The position numbers and the translations under genes are program-made. Positions 1 through 8,152 of a stretch of 64,000 nt of DNA are shown in pieces; positions within the stretch are counted from its first letter, which is position 1; each line of letters begins with the position of its first letter. The stretch comes from Duganella sp. Root1480D1. GTDB lineage: Bacteria; Pseudomonadota; Gammaproteobacteria; Burkholderiales; Burkholderiaceae_D. The stretch spans positions 140,349-204,348 of the forward strand of contig NZ_LMFZ01000023.1 in assembly GCF_001427305.1 (NCBI RefSeq), read 5' to 3'. The notes under the pieces were generated by a model that saw only the letters and a list, made by a program, of their open reading frames with translations, did not search any database and was not told the origin of the DNA.

Positions 1-338
1 GCCGCGCGGTGATGGTCGAGATGGCCGCGACGGTATGCGGCGTAAGGCACGTTGGGCAAGGCACCGAAGACCCACTTCCCCATCCACTGGTTTACGCTGC
101 GCGAGGTGAAGAAATTCTGGTGCGCGGCATCATGGGTCAAAATCGCGAAGCCTAGAGCGCGGCCGGCCAGCAACACGCTGGCGAGAATCCACGCCACTGG
201 GTGATGCCAGAGCGCGGGCAATGCAAAACCTGCCGCGACCATCAAAACGTTTGCGATCACCACGCCAGCCGCGCGCCAATTATCTGCGGTCGTAAAGGCA
301 CGGAGCTCTTGCTTGTCGATGTAGGTGAGGATATTCAT
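1..338 (-). CDS. Fatty acid desaturase, 5' part only (runs off the window)
   Basis: Reading the minus strand from the ATG at 338 gives an open frame to the window edge, about 112 residues. It starts MNILTYIDKQELRAFT, has a hydrophobic stretch around residues 25-55, then the histidine boxes HDAAH (about residue 66) and HLDHH (near the window edge). These boxes bind the di-iron centre of membrane fatty acid desaturases and related hydroxylases, which introduce a double bond into acyl chains at the inner membrane. The third box would lie outside the window. It is divergent from the AraC-type gene starting about 48 nt away, a common regulator-target arrangement, so regulation by that protein is possible but not shown. 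Hydroxylase or beta-carotene ketolase relatives share these boxes, so the exact substrate is open. Confidence 0.8.
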   Translation of the reverse strand, partial: MNILTYIDKQELRAFTTADNWRAAGVVIANVLMVAAGFALPALWHHPVAWILASVLLAGRALGFAILTHDAAHQNFFTSRSVNQWMGKWVFGALPNVPYAAYRRGHLDHHRA

Positions 339-386
339 ATGATCATCCTATCGCCGCACGCCAAGCGGCGTGATACATTATTCGCC

Positions 387-1358
387 ATGCAGCATACTTT
401 TTCCGCCATCCCGACCAGCATTTATATCGACCATAACTGCTGGGCGGGCGGGGTCATGCTGATCCGCGAATTGCTGGCGGTCGCCGGCACCTTGAACGCT
501 CGCGAGCCTGACTTGCACGCCGCGGCAATGTTCGATGTGGCCTTGGTGGGGCCAACCCTGCAGCCTGTGCGCTCCTTTACAGGCCCCGCGCTGCTACCGG
601 AACGCAGCCTGCGTACCTCGCGCCAGGCCGACTTACTGGTGCTGCCATCTTTCTACGGCGACGTGCCGGCCAGCCCTGCCCTGTTGCGCTGGGTCGTCAG
701 GCATTACGATGCCGGCGGCTGCATCCTCGCCTCGGCGAGCGGCGTGCGGATACTGGCGGAAACCGGCCTGCTAGATGGTCGCGACGCCACCTGCAACCTG
801 GCCGATCGGCGCGCCATCGCGGCAACGCGGCCGGCAGTGCGCCTTTCGCCGCAGTCGCCACTCGTGGTCGATGGCAGGTTGATTACAGCGGCCAGCATCA
901 CACCGACCATCGATGCCTGCGCCCATCTGGTGAGCCGATTCCACGGCGAGAAGGCGGCGCTCAAATTCGCCCGCTACGCAAATTCGGCGCGCCAGTTGGC
1001 TGACGTGGGCGTCGCAAACGGCCGTCACGAACACCTCGACGTGCGCATTCAAGCCGCGCAACGCTATATCGAACAACATAGCTGCGCCGGCATCACGCCT
1101 GACGACGTCGCGCGGCACATTGCCATGAGCCAGCGCAACCTGGCGCGGCGTTTCAGCGCGGCGCTCGGCGTCACGCCGGTGCAGTACATTCTGCAATGCC
1201 GCATCGAGCAGGCCAAACGCATGTTGGCAAAACCGAACGTGAGTTTGCGGCGTATTGCCATTGAAACCGGTTTCAGCGACGAGGCCGTATTCCGGCGCGC
1301 ATTCAAGCAGGTGGCAGGCCAGGCGCCAAGTGCCTGGCGCGCATTGATCGACAGCTAA
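387..1358 (+). CDS. AraC-family regulator with DJ-1/PfpI-like N-terminal domain (GlxA type)
   Basis: The product of 323 aa has an N-terminal class-I glutamine amidotransferase-like fold (residues about 10-180) and a C-terminal pair of AraC helix-turn-helix motifs (about 220-320, including MSQRNLARRFSAALG and the AIETGFSDEAVFRRAFK signature). This is the GlxA/FtrA architecture, cytosolic transcription factors that often sense small molecules. The usual cysteine of the nucleophile elbow is absent: the position reads ILASASGV, so the domain is probably a ligand binder only. I chose the ATG at 387 because the protein family begins near SIYIDHNCWAGG and because earlier in-frame starts (339, 201) abut or overlap the divergent desaturase. 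No clear Shine-Dalgarno sequence precedes any of the candidates, so the start is uncertain. Confidence 0.85.
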   Translation: MQHTFSAIPTSIYIDHNCWAGGVMLIRELLAVAGTLNAREPDLHAAAMFDVALVGPTLQPVRSFTGPALLPERSLRTSRQADLLVLPSFYGDVPASPALLRWVVRHYDAGGCILASASGVRILAETGLLDGRDATCNLADRRAIAATRPAVRLSPQSPLVVDGRLITAASITPTIDACAHLVSRFHGEKAALKFARYANSARQLADVGVANGRHEHLDVRIQAAQRYIEQHSCAGITPDDVARHIAMSQRNLARRFSAALGVTPVQYILQCRIEQAKRMLAKPNVSLRRIAIETGFSDEAVFRRAFKQVAGQAPSAWRALIDS

Positions 1359-1455
1359 CAGTTGTTGTTTAACGGTGCTGGCCGGCCCTGCCGGGCTGTA
1401 CATTCCCGCAGGGCAATGCCACCATGTGAAGACACGATAAAAACAAACCATCGGG

Positions 1456-3420
1456 ATGAGAACCACAGCACTGCAAGGCCTTCACTACAGGCCGCTGGCA
1501 GTCTTGCTGCTCGCGGCGGCGAACGCTTGCGCGCAAGATGCCGACTTGACCACTTTGCCGCTTGAGCAATTGATGTCGATGGAGGTGTATAGCGCCTCCC
1601 GTTTTAACCAAAAGGCGACACAAGCTCCTTCGAATGTAACCGTCCTTACCTCGGCCGATATCCGTGCCTACGGATGGCGCACGCTGGCTGATGCCTTGCG
1701 CAGCATTCGCGGCCTGTACACCAGCAACGACCGCAGCTACAGCTATCTTGGCGCGCGCGGCTTCCTGCGCTCAGGCGACTTGAATACGCGCTTCCTGCTG
1801 CAGATCGACGGCACGCGCATCAACGATCCGGTGTTCGACCAGGCGCAGCTAGGGGGCGAATTCCCGCTCGACCTGGACCTGGTGGACCGCATCGAATTCG
1901 TTCCGGGACCGGGATCGTCGATCTATGGCGCCAATGCATTCTTCGGCGTCATTAACGTCATCACGCGCCGCGCCTCGGATCTCGAGGGAACGCGCGGCAC
2001 ACTGGAGGCGGGCCAGGCTGGCACACGCAACGGCAGCACCACTTATGGCTGGCGCGACGGCGATGCTGAACTGCTGCTATCAGCCAGCCGCACTTTGAGC
2101 GATGGTCGCGACCTGTACTTCCCCGAATTCCAGGACACAGCGCAAGGACTGGATTGGGAGCGCATTACCCGCCTGTACGCGCGCGGACAGATCGGCGCCT
2201 GGTCGCTGACACTGTTGGATGGCGCTCGCACCAAGGGCATGGCGACCGCTTCGTATGGACAACCGTTCAACGTCCCCGGCGGCCAGACGCTGGATCGCCT
2301 GCGCCTGGCGGAGGTAGGCTACCGCAACCAACTATTGCCGATGCATGGCGAACTGACGGGCCGCTTGTACCACGGCGACTACCATTACGAAGGACTCTTC
2401 GTCAACAATGAGCCTTTCGGCTCGATCAACCTGGACCAGACCCGCGCGCGCTGGTGGGGCGCGGATGTCAGCCTGTTCCTGCAATTGACGCCGGCGCACA
2501 AGCTGGTCGTGGGTGCCGAGTACCAGTACAACAGCAAACTGACGCTGCAGAACTACGATATTGAGCCGCGCGTCGTCTACCTTGACGATGTGGCCTACGG
2601 CAAGCGCCTTGGCGTCTACGCGCAAGACGAAATCACCCTGTCGGAAGGACTGCTGCTGAACGCTGGATTGCGTTATGACCGAGAGTCCAGCACGGGCGGC
2701 GTGTTCAGTCCACGGCTGGCACTGATCGCAGAGGTGGCGCGCGAGACGACGCTCAAGGCCATCTATGGCAGCGCCTTCCGCGCACCGAACAACTATGAGC
2801 TGTTCTACGGCATCGACGGGCAAGGCGGCCAGTTGGCCAATCCAGACCTCGGCCGCGAAAAGATCCGCAGCCGCGAGCTGTCGCTGGTGCGCCAGCTTGG
2901 ACCGAACGCGCGTTTTACGCTCACCGGCTATGCAAACGAAGCATCGGGCTTGATCACCGAGGTCGACGACGAAGAATTGGGCTTGCCGATCTTCCGCAAC
3001 GTTGGCCGCAACCGTGCACGCGGGCTGGAAATGGAATATGAGCGCTCCTGGAACAACGGTGCAAAGCTGAGGGCCAGCCTTGCGCGGCAGTGGGTTACCA
3101 GTGCCGCAGGCGAAGTCAATTCGCCGCGCTGGCTGGCAAAACTGAATGCCGCCGGACACCTTTTCGGCGTCTGGCACGCAGGTGTCGAAGGACAGTACGT
3201 CAGCGCCCGCAGCCTGATTGGCGGCGGCGAAGCCGGCGGCTTTGTGCTGGCCAACCTGAACCTCTTTTCCGTCGGCCTGACGCGCCACCTCGACGCATCG
3301 CTCGGCGTGCAGAACATTTTCGACCGCCACTACGCCGATCCGGTTTCGCTGGGCTACCTGCAGCGATCGATTGAACAGGATGGACGTCGCGTCTACTTCA
3401 GACTGAAGGCGGCCTACTGA
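1456..3420 (+). CDS. TonB-dependent outer membrane receptor
   Basis: The 654-aa product has a signal peptide (cleavage likely after ANACA, about residue 26), a short N-terminal stretch LPLEQLMSMEVYSASR typical of TonB-box/plug starts, a plug domain (about 55-165, with VDRIEFVPGPGSSIYGANAF) and a beta-barrel ending in an aromatic-rich strand (RVYFRLKAAY). TonB-dependent receptors import chelates or vitamins across the outer membrane using TonB energy. The ligand cannot be read from sequence. The stop codon overlaps the next start by one base (TGATG), so it is translationally coupled to a YfiR-like gene and then to a c-di-GMP enzyme. That context suggests a sensory rather than, or in addition to, a transport role. 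A short imperfect stem-loop lies 40 nt upstream, at 1386-1413. Confidence 0.9.
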   Translation: MRTTALQGLHYRPLAVLLLAAANACAQDADLTTLPLEQLMSMEVYSASRFNQKATQAPSNVTVLTSADIRAYGWRTLADALRSIRGLYTSNDRSYSYLGARGFLRSGDLNTRFLLQIDGTRINDPVFDQAQLGGEFPLDLDLVDRIEFVPGPGSSIYGANAFFGVINVITRRASDLEGTRGTLEAGQAGTRNGSTTYGWRDGDAELLLSASRTLSDGRDLYFPEFQDTAQGLDWERITRLYARGQIGAWSLTLLDGARTKGMATASYGQPFNVPGGQTLDRLRLAEVGYRNQLLPMHGELTGRLYHGDYHYEGLFVNNEPFGSINLDQTRARWWGADVSLFLQLTPAHKLVVGAEYQYNSKLTLQNYDIEPRVVYLDDVAYGKRLGVYAQDEITLSEGLLLNAGLRYDRESSTGGVFSPRLALIAEVARETTLKAIYGSAFRAPNNYELFYGIDGQGGQLANPDLGREKIRSRELSLVRQLGPNARFTLTGYANEASGLITEVDDEELGLPIFRNVGRNRARGLEMEYERSWNNGAKLRASLARQWVTSAAGEVNSPRWLAKLNAAGHLFGVWHAGVEGQYVSARSLIGGGEAGGFVLANLNLFSVGLTRHLDASLGVQNIFDRHYADPVSLGYLQRSIEQDGRRVYFRLKAAY

Positions 3421-3959
3421 TGTTGCGCCCCCTGCTCGCCCTCCTGCTACTGCTGCTGATAGCCGCGGGGCAGGCGCGCGCCCAGCTTCCAGCGGGCGCG
3501 GACGAGTCGGAATTGAAGGCGGCTATCCTGTTCAACTTCGCCTTGTTCACGGAATGGCCTGCGGACACGCTGCCGGCCAGCGCGCCGCTGCGCCTGTGCG
3601 TGTTCCAGGGCAATGGCCTGCTGACAGCCTTGACGGGGCTGCAGGAGAAGCAAGTCAACGGGCATCGGATTTCGGTGCGCACGCTGCCGGCCGCGCCGGC
3701 CGGAGCGCAACTGGCGGCCTGCCACCTGCTAGTCCTGGACGCGCAGGATCGCGAGCGCTGGGCCTTGCTCAAACATGACCTTGCGACCAGCAGTGTGCTG
3801 ACGGTCGCAGATGACAGGATCATTGGCGCCAACGGCGCCATGATTTCTTTTGGTATCGACAATCGCCGCGTGGGCTTCGACGTGGACCTGGTGCCGGTGC
3901 GCCAAGCGCGCCTGACCCTGAGTTCCAAGCTTTTGCGGCTGGCTAGGAGTGTGCAATGA
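3420..3959 (+). CDS. YfiR-family (DUF4154) periplasmic protein
   Basis: The 179-aa product carries a signal peptide (about residues 1-21, ending GQARA) and the family start motif [17 protein letters not shown]. In Pseudomonas, YfiR is a periplasmic repressor of the diguanylate cyclase YfiN and is itself relieved by the outer-membrane lipoprotein YfiB. Here the gene overlaps the receptor upstream by one base and the GGDEF-EAL gene downstream by four (ATGA), so the three proteins are made together. By analogy it should sit between the outer-membrane receptor and the periplasmic sensor region of the enzyme. The family assignment is firm; the signalling role is inference. Confidence 0.85.
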   Translation: MLRPLLALLLLLLIAAGQARAQLPAGADESELKAAILFNFALFTEWPADTLPASAPLRLCVFQGNGLLTALTGLQEKQVNGHRISVRTLPAAPAGAQLAACHLLVLDAQDRERWALLKHDLATSSVLTVADDRIIGANGAMISFGIDNRRVGFDVDLVPVRQARLTLSSKLLRLARSVQ

Positions 3960-5845
3960 AGTCGCGCGCCAAAACCGCGCTGCTGCCGATCGGCAGCAAG
4001 GTAGTCCGTTCAACCATGCTGGCTGCAGGTGCAGCCCTGTGCCTGGCCGGCATGCTGATGGTGGTGTTCCAGTTCATGGCCCTGCGCAGCACTTTGCTGC
4101 GCGATTTACAGGTCCAGGCCCGCATCGTTGGCAACAACAGCACGGCCGCCCTGCTTTTCAGCGATGCTCGCGCAGCGGAAGAAATCCTCAGCGGCCTGTC
4201 GGCTTCGCCCAGTGTGCAAAGCGCGAACATTATCGTGGGCAGCACGCCGCTGGCCCAATTCCGCCGCAATGCGGCACCTGTGCCGGAGCTTGCGATCAGC
4301 GAGACCGGCGAGTCATTGCACGAATACGGCATGGATTATATCGAGGTGCAGGAGCCGATCACCGTCGACCACAAGCTAATCGGCAGCGTCTCGATCCGCG
4401 CCACCTTGCTGCCGCTCTACCGCCGTTCGCTGGCCTTTGCCACTTTCACTGCCTTTGCGACCCTGGGTTCCTTCGCGCTGGCCTGGCTGCTGGTGCGGCG
4501 CATGCGTGCCGCCGTGGCGCAGGCGGAGCACAGCCTGCACGTGCTGGCGCATATCGATCCGGTCACATGCCTGCCAAATCGCAATGCCTTCAACGACAGG
4601 CTGGCCCATGCCCTGAAACGCGCCGACCGCCAGGAGACCAGTGTCAGCCTGCTGTTGCTGGACCTCGATAATTTTAAGGTCGTCAACGACACGCTGGGTC
4701 ATGACATTGGCGACATGCTGTTGCGCCAGGTTGCCGAGCGCCTGGGACAGTCGCTGCGCACCACCGACGTGATCTGCCGTATCGGCGGCGATGAGTTCGT
4801 GGTCATTGTCGAACCGGCCGACGATGAATTGGAGCCGGATCAGGTGGCCCGCAAGATCCTGCGTGCGCTGGCCGATCCATTCATGGTCCAGACGCATCAG
4901 CTCTTCGTCAGCGCCAGCATCGGCGTCAGTGTCTACCCAAAGGATGCGCCTGATGCGGCGGCTGTGGTGCGCTGCGCCGATATCGCGATGTACCACGCCA
5001 AGAACAAGGGCAAGAACGCCTATGAGGTCTTCCATGCGGAGATGGCGCAGCGCGCCAGCAAGCGCCTGGCGCTGGAAGCGAATTTGCGCAAAGCCCTGCA
5101 AAACAATGAATTGTCCTTGCATTACCAGCCGCAGATCGATGTGCGCACCGGGCGCATGCGCGGCATGGAGGTGCTGGTGCGCTGGCATTGCGAAGCCTTG
5201 GGCGGCATGGTGAGCCCGGCGGAGTTCATCCCGGTGGCGGAGGAAAGCGGCGTAATTGTCCCCCTTGGCCGTTGGGTGCTGCAAATGGCGATCCGTCAGG
5301 CGGCGGCCTGGCGCAAGGCCGGCCTGATGGAGGATATTGAGCACGTGGCAGTGAATGTGTCCGCATGCCAGACCAAGGATGCGCAACTTATGTACGAGGT
5401 GCAGGCCTTGCTGATGGAGACTGGCTTGCCGCCGCGCTTGCTGGAGCTGGAGATCACCGAAGGGGTGTTGATGGAAAACGTGAACGCCAATATCGCCTTG
5501 CTGCACAAGATACAGGCAGCCGGCATCCATCTTTCGATCGACGATTTCGGGACGGGCTATTCTTCAATGGCTTACCTGAAACGCTTCCCGATCGACCAGC
5601 TCAAGATTGACCGCAGCTTCGTCAATGCGGTGCCGGGCGATGGCGCGGCAATTGCGAAGGCGATCATTGCGATGGCGCATTCGCTGAATATGACGGTGGT
5701 TGCCGAGGGCGTGGAGACAGAGGAACAGGTGGCGTTCCTGTCGGATGCGGGATGTGACGTGATGCAGGGGTATTACTTTGCGCGGCCGATGCCGGCGGAA
5801 CAGCTGGAGGCTTTGTTGCGGGAGCGGCGGCTTTGGGCTGCCTAG
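3956..5845 (+). CDS. Membrane-anchored diguanylate cyclase/phosphodiesterase (CHASE8-like, GGDEF, EAL)
   Basis: The 629-aa protein has an N-terminal transmembrane helix (about 18-45), a periplasmic region (about 46-155) resembling the CHASE8 sensor of YfiN, a second helix (about 158-182), a GGDEF domain with intact GGDEF at 277-281 and a canonical RxxD inhibitory site at 268-271, and a C-terminal EAL domain (about 380-620). In the EAL domain the signature reads EVL (405-407) instead of EAL, but [19 protein letters not shown] (529-537) and EGVE are present, so metal binding and c-di-GMP hydrolysis remain plausible. The enzyme makes and/or degrades c-di-GMP at the inner membrane. It lies last in the operon with the TonB receptor and the YfiR-like protein. 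Confidence 0.92.
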   Translation: MKSRAKTALLPIGSKVVRSTMLAAGAALCLAGMLMVVFQFMALRSTLLRDLQVQARIVGNNSTAALLFSDARAAEEILSGLSASPSVQSANIIVGSTPLAQFRRNAAPVPELAISETGESLHEYGMDYIEVQEPITVDHKLIGSVSIRATLLPLYRRSLAFATFTAFATLGSFALAWLLVRRMRAAVAQAEHSLHVLAHIDPVTCLPNRNAFNDRLAHALKRADRQETSVSLLLLDLDNFKVVNDTLGHDIGDMLLRQVAERLGQSLRTTDVICRIGGDEFVVIVEPADDELEPDQVARKILRALADPFMVQTHQLFVSASIGVSVYPKDAPDAAAVVRCADIAMYHAKNKGKNAYEVFHAEMAQRASKRLALEANLRKALQNNELSLHYQPQIDVRTGRMRGMEVLVRWHCEALGGMVSPAEFIPVAEESGVIVPLGRWVLQMAIRQAAAWRKAGLMEDIEHVAVNVSACQTKDAQLMYEVQALLMETGLPPRLLELEITEGVLMENVNANIALLHKIQAAGIHLSIDDFGTGYSSMAYLKRFPIDQLKIDRSFVNAVPGDGAAIAKAIIAMAHSLNMTVVAEGVETEEQVAFLSDAGCDVMQGYYFARPMPAEQLEALLRERRLWAA

Positions 5846-5896
5846 ACCGGTAAACCCGGGTCGGACGCTTGGGTCTGACCCGGGTTGCCGGGCTTA
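5846..5896. repeat. Palindromic intergenic repeat, copy 1
   Basis: This lies directly behind the TAG of the GGDEF-EAL gene and reaches the TAA of convergent prfC. It starts ACCGGTAAACC like the other copies and contains a perfect 10-bp inverted repeat AACCCGGGTC ... GACCCGGGTT around a 14-nt centre including the GGTCTGAC core. Four relatives occur in this window at 23960, 25802, 25891 and 48531. It is a candidate bidirectional hairpin for the two convergent transcripts. Confidence 0.65.
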
Positions 5897-7525
5897 ATCC
5901 AGCTTGGTCGCGTGCTCGCGCGTTGCGTGGAAAGTCAGCTTAGGCCAACGTTCCTGGGTCAGGCGCAGGTTGACGCCGGAGGTTGCCAGGTAAGCCAGGT
6001 TGCCCGCCGCATCGTATGCCACGTTATGGCCCAGCGCCGCCTCGAAGTCCGCCAGCGCCTTCTTGTCGTCGCTGGAGACCCAGCGCGCAGTGCTGATCGA
6101 AGTGCTTTCGAACACCGCATCCACGCCGTATTCATTCATCAGGCGCGAAGCCACGACTTCGAACTGCAGCACGCCGACTGCGCCCAGTACCACTTCACCA
6201 CCCTGCACCGGCTTGAACACCTGCACAGCGCCCTCTTCGCCCAACTGCTGCAAGCCCTTCTGCAGCTGCTTGATCTTCAGCGGGTTACGGATGCGCACCT
6301 GGCGGAAGAAGTCCGGCGCGAAGTAAGGAATGCCGGTGAACTGCAGCATCTCGCCTTCCGAGAAGGAATCGCCGATCTGCATATTGCCGTGGTTTGGCAG
6401 GCCGATGATGTCGCCTGCGTAAGCCTCTTCCACCTGCTCGCGCGAAGACGCCATGAACGTCACCACGGAAGACACCTTCACCTCGCGGTTCAGGCGCAGG
6501 TGCTTGACCTTCATGCCGCGCTCGAAACGGCCCGAGCAAACGCGCAGGAAGGCGATACGGTCGCGGTGCGCCGGGTCCATATTGGCCTGGATCTTGAACA
6601 CGAAGCCGGAGAACTTCTCCTCGGTCGGCTGCACGGTGCGCACCGACGCATCGCGCGATTCAGGCGCAGGCGCCCAATCCACCAGTGCAGACAGGATCTC
6701 GCGCACGCCGAAGTTGTTGATCGCGGAGCCGAAGAATACCGGCGTCTGCTTACCAGCCAGGAAGTCTTCCAGGCTGAATGGATGCGAGGCGCCGTGCACC
6801 AGTTCCACTTCCATGCGCAACTGGTCCATCTCCAGCGGGAACATCTCCTGCAGGCGCGGGTTGTCGATGCCTTTGATGACTTCGAAGCTTTGCACGCTTT
6901 CTTCGCCCGCGCGGAACAGCAGGATCTCGTCGTTGATCAGGTGGTACACGCCGCGGAAATTCTTGCCCATGCCGATCGGCCAGGTCACCGGTGCGCACTG
7001 GATCTTCAGCACCGATTCCACTTCATCGAGCAGCTCCAGCGGATCGCGGCACTCGCGGTCCAGCTTGTTCATGAAGGTCACGATCGGGGTATTGCGCATG
7101 CGGCAGACATCCAACAGCTTGATGGTCTGCGCTTCCACGCCCTTGGCTGCGTCGATCACCATCAGGCCCGAGTCGACCGCGGTCAGCACGCGGTAGGTGT
7201 CTTCCGAGAAGTCCTGGTGGCCAGGGGTATCCAGCAGGTTGATGATGTGGTCGCGGAATTCAAACTGCATCACCGAGGAAGCCACGGAAATGCCGCGCTG
7301 CTTCTCGATTTCCATCCAGTCGGAGGTGGCGTGGCGGCCGCTCTTGCGGGCCTTGACGGTACCGGCCATCTGGATCGCGCCCGAGAACAGCAGCAGCTTC
7401 TCGGTCAGCGTGGTTTTACCCGCATCCGGGTGGGAAATAATGCCGAAAGTACGGCGGCGAGCCACCTCGCGCGCGATCAGCGCGGGGGTCTTGCTCGAAG
7501 TTTGAATTTGGATATCGTCAGACAT
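5894..7525 (-). CDS. prfC: Peptide chain release factor 3 (RF3 GTPase)
   Basis: The 543-aa protein is full length (E. coli RF3 is 529). It has the translational GTPase G-domain with G1 HPDAGKTT (near residue 36), G3 DTPGHQDF and G4 NKLD, followed by the EF-G-like domains 2 and 3. RF3 recycles RF1/RF2 from the ribosome after termination, using GTP. The gene stands alone: it is convergent with the c-di-GMP operon and has a 56-nt gap to the end of the minor-pilin operon upstream on the same strand, enough for its own promoter although none is obvious. Its stop codon lies within the last bases of a palindromic repeat. Confidence 0.97.
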   Translation of the reverse strand: MSDDIQIQTSSKTPALIAREVARRRTFGIISHPDAGKTTLTEKLLLFSGAIQMAGTVKARKSGRHATSDWMEIEKQRGISVASSVMQFEFRDHIINLLDTPGHQDFSEDTYRVLTAVDSGLMVIDAAKGVEAQTIKLLDVCRMRNTPIVTFMNKLDRECRDPLELLDEVESVLKIQCAPVTWPIGMGKNFRGVYHLINDEILLFRAGEESVQSFEVIKGIDNPRLQEMFPLEMDQLRMEVELVHGASHPFSLEDFLAGKQTPVFFGSAINNFGVREILSALVDWAPAPESRDASVRTVQPTEEKFSGFVFKIQANMDPAHRDRIAFLRVCSGRFERGMKVKHLRLNREVKVSSVVTFMASSREQVEEAYAGDIIGLPNHGNMQIGDSFSEGEMLQFTGIPYFAPDFFRQVRIRNPLKIKQLQKGLQQLGEEGAVQVFKPVQGGEVVLGAVGVLQFEVVASRLMNEYGVDAVFESTSISTARWVSSDDKKALADFEAALGHNVAYDAAGNLAYLATSGVNLRLTQERWPKLTFHATREHATKLD

Positions 7526-7581
7526 GATGGCAGCCAGCGGTTGGCGCAGACGGAAAACCCGCTATTTTACCACCACTCCCC

Positions 7582-8142
7582 TCACATCCGGAGGGTGTCG
7601 TCCAGCATCACTTGCATCGCCAGGTGGCCGCGCACGGCAATGCGGCCGATCCGTCCCGGCTGGAACCTGACGCTGGCGAAAGCGGCCAGCAGCAATTGCT
7701 CCTCTTCTTCCGACATGGGCGAATCGAGGGCAACACGTTCCACCGCCCCTTCATCGCTGATCCAGACTTGCAGCCCCACGGTTTGCGGGGTGATGCCCGG
7801 CACGACCAGCAGCCTGCCGGCCACCAGGCCCTCAGCCACTTCCGGTTGCTGGGTCATCGCATCGGCGCCGAAATAATGACGCTCCGGCTCCGGCTGCACC
7901 GCCTCCTGTCTTGGTGCCGCAGTCGCCACGGCCGGAATGCTGGCGGCCAGCGATGTACTGCCGGGCGCTGCTGCCGGACGCACGGCACTGACCAGGCGCA
8001 CCGTCAGGGCTGCCCCCGGCCGCGCCGCGCTGCCGCCATCGCTGGGCACGCGGCTGGCCTGGCCAATCAGGACCAGGGCCAGGCCCACGTGCACCAGGCC
8101 GGAGACCAGCAGCGCGAGCCAGGGCCGGAGACGGTTCTGCAT
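7582..8142 (-). CDS. Single-pass membrane protein with TonB-C-like C-terminus, appended to pilus operon
   Basis: The 186-aa product begins MQNRLRPWLALLVSGLVHVG with one N-terminal transmembrane helix (about 8-28), then a Pro/Ala-rich linker (about 30-90) and a small C-terminal domain (about 115-186, VGLQVWISDEGAVERV ... FASVRFQPGRIG). This helix-linker-domain plan and the motif spacing resemble TonB-type energy transducers, but the proline-rich segment is short and the family match is not certain. The start at 8142 leaves 10 nt to the pilY1 stop codon, so it is probably the last gene of that operon. A longer open frame reaches back into pilY1 but its extra residues look non-coding. The function is unknown; periplasm-spanning anchoring is the simplest reading. 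Confidence 0.65.
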   Translation of the reverse strand: MQNRLRPWLALLVSGLVHVGLALVLIGQASRVPSDGGSAARPGAALTVRLVSAVRPAAAPGSTSLAASIPAVATAAPRQEAVQPEPERHYFGADAMTQQPEVAEGLVAGRLLVVPGITPQTVGLQVWISDEGAVERVALDSPMSEEEEQLLLAAFASVRFQPGRIGRIAVRGHLAMQVMLDDTLRM

Positions 8143-8152
8143 GACAGGCCTG

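Noticed and set aside
1359-1455. c-di-GMP or cobalamin riboswitch before the TonB receptor
   Set aside because: GCAGGGCAATGCC recalls riboswitch fragments, but the gap is only 97 nt and no tetraloop receptor, B12 box or second paired element can be found.
5885-7876. 663-residue open frame on the plus strand
   Set aside because: It is antisense to prfC, whose GTPase motifs are unmistakable; the His/Arg-rich composition is that of a shadow frame.
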